A DNA stretch of 6,341 bases from positions 1 to 6,341 of the forward strand of contig JAMDAP010000208.1 in the NCBI GenBank assembly GCA_023484675.1, read 5' to 3'. The DNA comes from Bacillota bacterium (lineage in GTDB: Bacteria > Bacillota_E > Symbiobacteriia > JAMDAP01). A program made the position numbers and the translations under genes. Shown one piece after another: positions 3,902-6,341 of the stretch. The notes beneath the pieces are model-generated. The model saw only the letters and a list, made by a program, of their open reading frames with translations. It was not told the DNA's origin and ran no database searches. The first letter of the stretch is position 1, and each line of letters begins with the position of its first letter.

Positions 3902-5236
3902 GTGCGTTTTTTCGGCACCTCTCGGGTAAACGCGCGCGGTCATCTGGAGATCGGCGGCTGCGACAGCGTTGACCTGGCGCGGGAGTTTGGCACCCCGCTC
4001 TACGTTTTTGACGAAGACCTGATCCGCTCCAACCTCCGGCAATACCGGCAGGGCTTTGCCGAGCACTACCCGGGACCGGCCCGCGTGGCCTACGCCGCCA
4101 AGGCCTTCCTGACCACCGCCATGGCTGCCCTGGCGTCGGAGGAGGGGACGGACATGGATGCCGTCTCCGGCGGCGAGATCTACACTGCCCTGCGCGGCGG
4201 CTTCCCTGCCGAGCGCATCCTCTTTCACGGCAACAACAAGACCCCGGAGGAAGTGCAGTTCGCACTGGAAGCCGGGGTCGGTCGGTTCGTGGCGGATAAC
4301 CTCTACGAACTGGATCTGCTGGAAGAGGCGGCGGCGCGGCGACGCACCCGAGCTCGCGTGCTGTTGCGGGTGACGCCGGGCATCGACGCCCATACCCACG
4401 ACTACATCCGCACCGGCCAGGTGGACTCCAAGTTCGGCCTGGTGCTGGAGAACGGCCAGGCCCTGGCTGCCGTCCGCGAAACGCTGCGGCGGCGCCACCT
4501 GGAGTTGGTCGGGCTGCACAGCCACATCGGCTCCCAGGTCTTTGACCCGGAGCCCTTCGCCGATTCGGCCCAGGTGATGATGCGCTTTTTGGCCGAGGTG
4601 CGCCGGGAGACCGGCCTCACCCTGTCCGAGCTGGATCTGGGCGGCGGCCTGGGCGTCCACTATACCGAGCAGGACGACCCGCCCACCATCGGTGACTTCA
4701 CGCGCCACCTGGCGGCGGCGATGGTCGCAGCCGCCGGCGAAGCGGACTACCCCTTGCCCACGCTCTACGTGGAGCCGGGGCGCTCCATCGTTGCCGAGGC
4801 CGGCACCACCCTTTACACCGTGGGGTCGATCAAGGACATTCCCGGCATCCGCACCTACCTGGCGGTGGACGGCGGCATGGGCGACAACCCGCGTCCCGCC
4901 CTCTACGGCGCGCAATATGAGGCCTGCGTGGCCAATCGCATGGGGCAGCAGCCCAACTGCACCGTGGCGGTCGCCGGCAAGTGCTGCGAGTCAGGCGACA
5001 TGCTGATCCAGGAGATCGCCCTCTCCGAGCCGCAGCCCGGCGACCTTCTGGCCGTGACCACCACCGGCGCCTACAATCACTCCATGGCCTCGAACTACAA
5101 CCGCCTCGGAAGACCCGCCGCCATCTTCGTCCGAGGCGGGCGTGCCGACCTGGTGGTGCGGCGGGAAACCTATGAGGATCTGGTGGCCCTGGACGTGTTG
5201 CCGTCCCGACTGTCGGCCCAGGTCGGAGTTGCCTGA
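3902..5236 (+). CDS. lysA: Diaminopimelate decarboxylase LysA
   Basis: PLP-dependent group IV decarboxylase of 444 residues that converts meso-2,6-diaminopimelate to L-lysine and CO2 in the cytosol, the last step of lysine synthesis. It draws on the pool used for peptidoglycan. Visible motifs: YAAKAF with the PLP-binding lysine K67; GGEIYTALRGG; HGNNK; LHSHIGS with H208; DLGGGLGVHY (245-254); EPGRSIV (291-297); VDGGMGDNPRPALY (322-335); GKCCESGD with the active-site C362-E363; and GAYNHSMASNYN with Y391. All key catalytic positions are intact. The GTG at 3902 has GAGGAGG close upstream (3888-3894); the same frame stays open back into the riboswitch leader, but those residues are not family-like. 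Expression should be controlled by the leader riboswitch. In B. subtilis, lysA also follows the spoVA operon, so the order is conserved. Confidence 0.97.
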   Translation: MRFFGTSRVNARGHLEIGGCDSVDLAREFGTPLYVFDEDLIRSNLRQYRQGFAEHYPGPARVAYAAKAFLTTAMAALASEEGTDMDAVSGGEIYTALRGGFPAERILFHGNNKTPEEVQFALEAGVGRFVADNLYELDLLEEAAARRRTRARVLLRVTPGIDAHTHDYIRTGQVDSKFGLVLENGQALAAVRETLRRRHLELVGLHSHIGSQVFDPEPFADSAQVMMRFLAEVRRETGLTLSELDLGGGLGVHYTEQDDPPTIGDFTRHLAAAMVAAAGEADYPLPTLYVEPGRSIVAEAGTTLYTVGSIKDIPGIRTYLAVDGGMGDNPRPALYGAQYEACVANRMGQQPNCTVAVAGKCCESGDMLIQEIALSEPQPGDLLAVTTTGAYNHSMASNYNRLGRPAAIFVRGGRADLVVRRETYEDLVALDVLPSRLSAQVGVA

Positions 5237-5264
5237 GTTGCCCGGCCTGCCCCCATGACCACGA

Positions 5265-5297
5265 GCCCGCCACTGCGCTGCAGCGGCGGGCCGTTTT
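5265..5297 (+). terminator. Rho-independent terminator of lysA
   Basis: GCCCGCC (5265-5271) pairs with GGCGGGC (5285-5291); one mismatch is followed by CTGC/GCAG (5273-5276 with 5280-5283) and a three-base loop. CG and TTTT (5294-5297) follow. The long GC stem compensates for the short T run. It lies 28 bases after the lysA stop and ends that unit. Confidence 0.85.
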
Positions 5298-5330
5298 GCC
5301 CTGGGAGCGGCCAAGAGCGCCAAGGCCCTA

Positions 5331-5339
5331 TGCTATAAT
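5331..5339 (+). promoter_or_regulatory. Extended -10 promoter of the tRNA nucleotidyltransferase gene
   Basis: TGCTATAAT is a perfect extended -10 element (TGn plus TATAAT at 5334-5339). No good -35 hexamer lies 17 bases upstream (CCAAGA), which is usual for extended -10 promoters. Start of transcription would be near 5346, about 32 bases before the gene, with no room for an elaborate leader. Confidence 0.75.
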
Positions 5340-5377
5340 GAGCAAGTGGTTTCCACCTCCGGAAAGGAGTGGCGGTT

Positions 5378-6341
5378 GTGCCCCTCGCCGCTGCGGCTGC
5401 GATGCCCGAGCCCATCGTCCGGCTTCTCCGCCAGGTGGCCCATCACGCCGCGCCCCTGGGGCTGGAGGCTGCGCTGGTGGGAGGCGCCGTGCGCGACCTG
5501 TTGCTGGGACATGCCCCGACTGATATTGACGTCGCCGTGGGCGGCAGACCCGCCGACGTCTCCGCCCTGGCTGAGCTGCTCGGGCGGTCGCTGGGCGGTA
5601 TCATGGAGGGCCACGCGGCCTTCGGCACCGCCTCTCTGCGACTGCACGGTGAAGCTATCCGCCTGGATCTGGCCATGCGCCGCCGCGAGTTCTATCCAAG
5701 GCCCGGCGCCCTCCCCCGGGTTGAGCCTGGGACGTGGGAAGAGGACCTGGCCCGGCGTGACTTCACCATCAACGCCATGGCCTGGCCGCTGGCCTTTCTG
5801 GCCGCCGTCGCGGAGCCAACGCCGGTACAGGTGTGGCCACGGGACCTTCTGGCTGTGCCCGAGGCTCTCCCCGACCTGTCCCGGGGACTGGTACGCGTCC
5901 TTCATGACGGGAGCTTTTGCGACGACCCCACACGCCTGATGCGGGCAGCCCGCACCGCAGCCCGCCTGGGCTTCCGCCTGGAGCCCGGCACCCGTGCCCT
6001 GGCCGAACAGGCGATGCATGGGGGGGCACTGGATACTGTCACGCCGCGCCGCATCGCCCAGGAGGTCCGCCTCACCGCCCGCGAGGGCACAGCCTGGACG
6101 GCCTTTGCGCTGCTGGACGGGCTGGGCGTCTGGAAGACCCTGCTGCCGCAGTGGGGTGTTGGCGTCGGGGCTGGGCCCCAGGGACGGCTCCTGGAGGAAG
6201 GGCTGGCGGCGCTGAAACAGGTTAAGGCCGTGCGTGCAGAGCCCTGGCGGGCCCGCCTCCTTGCCTGGCTGGACGGAGGCACCACGCCACACACCGCGTC
6301 CGGGGCTGAGGCGGAGGCTGGTGCGGAAGCGGTCGTCTCCT
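5378..6341 (+). CDS. CCA tRNA nucleotidyltransferase / poly(A) polymerase family protein (3' end outside window)
   Basis: Class II nucleotidyltransferase; 321 codons are visible and the frame is open at the window end. The head domain has VGGAVRDLLLG (34-44), the metal-binding pair in TDIDVAVGG (48-56; D49 is T-adjacent to I50, with D51 as partner), a third acidic site in RLDLAMRRREFY (95-106) and RRDFTINAMA (126-135), used for ATP/CTP recognition. The RNA-binding region begins with DDPTRLMRAARTAARLGF (182-199). These enzymes add or repair the 3' CCA of tRNA; close relatives add only CC or A, or are poly(A) polymerases, and sequence inspection does not separate these. The GTG at 5378 follows AAAGGAG (5363-5369) eight bases upstream; an ATG at 5402 lacks a site. 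No HD domain is seen in the visible part. Alanine-rich stretches occur at the N-terminus and near the window end (AEAEAGAEAVVS). A terminator and its own promoter separate it from lysA. Confidence 0.93.
   Translation, partial: MPLAAAAAMPEPIVRLLRQVAHHAAPLGLEAALVGGAVRDLLLGHAPTDIDVAVGGRPADVSALAELLGRSLGGIMEGHAAFGTASLRLHGEAIRLDLAMRRREFYPRPGALPRVEPGTWEEDLARRDFTINAMAWPLAFLAAVAEPTPVQVWPRDLLAVPEALPDLSRGLVRVLHDGSFCDDPTRLMRAARTAARLGFRLEPGTRALAEQAMHGGALDTVTPRRIAQEVRLTAREGTAWTAFALLDGLGVWKTLLPQWGVGVGAGPQGRLLEEGLAALKQVKAVRAEPWRARLLAWLDGGTTPHTASGAEAEAGAEAVVS

Noticed and set aside
3896..4915. Long antisense open frame opposite lysA
   Set aside because: LysA on the + strand has all its catalytic motifs; the reverse frame has no recognisable domain and follows the codon bias of the forward gene.
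5333..6292. Long antisense open frame opposite the tRNA nucleotidyltransferase
   Set aside because: The forward frame carries every signature motif of the family; the reverse frame is a GC-driven shadow.
1..6341. CRISPR array, insertion sequence or attachment site
   Set aside because: No regularly spaced repeats, transposase motifs or paired terminal repeats were seen anywhere in the window.

Overview
The window comes from an endospore-forming member of the Firmicutes (Bacillota) with GC-rich DNA and many GTG/TTG starts. Core sporulation genes (dacF, spoIIAA, spoIIAB, sigF, spoVAE) and a lysine riboswitch before lysA show this directly. The high GC and strong G/C third-position bias suggest a deep, thermophile-type lineage such as Symbiobacterium-, Thermaerobacter- or Limnochorda-like bacteria. 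That placement is inference and cannot be settled from the sequence alone. All genes I can support lie on the + strand.

Layout. 1-332: 3' end of dacF, a D,D-carboxypeptidase, closed by a terminator at about 387-416. 432-2155: the spoIIA operon, with a candidate SigH promoter, then spoIIAA (anti-anti-sigma), spoIIAB (anti-sigma kinase), sigF (first forespore sigma factor) and a strong terminator. 2173-2854: a candidate forespore (SigG/SigF-type) promoter, two small unrecognised ORFs in the same frame, a dodecin-family gene and a perfect 15-bp hairpin. 2884-3504: spoVAE, of the SpoVAEA type. 3531-5297: a SigA-type promoter, a lysine riboswitch with intrinsic terminator, lysA and a terminator. 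5331-6341: an extended -10 promoter and the 5' part of a tRNA nucleotidyltransferase (CCA-adding/poly(A) polymerase family) gene that runs off the window.

How the genes work together. SpoIIAB holds SigF inactive and phosphorylates SpoIIAA; unphosphorylated SpoIIAA releases SigF in the forespore. DacF trims spore or cell-wall peptidoglycan. SpoVAE belongs to the SpoVA group linked to dipicolinic acid traffic. LysA converts meso-diaminopimelate to lysine, and its riboswitch turns it off when lysine is plentiful. The order dacF-spoIIA-sigF-(spoVA)-lysA matches the classical Bacillus subtilis arrangement as I recall it, but the central spoVA genes (AA to AEB) are absent here. Two small ORFs and a dodecin gene stand in their place.

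Points most worth a second look: (1) spoIIAA appears frameshifted near its 5' end, since the only start with a good ribosome site is one base out of frame with the conserved domain; (2) the sporulation-associated small-ORF/dodecin cassette behind a forespore-type promoter; (3) a hairpin in the lysA leader that captures the 5' strand of riboswitch helix P1; (4) the dodecin lacks the usual flavin-stacking tryptophan. I found no clearly new large system, CRISPR array, tRNA/rRNA or mobile element.
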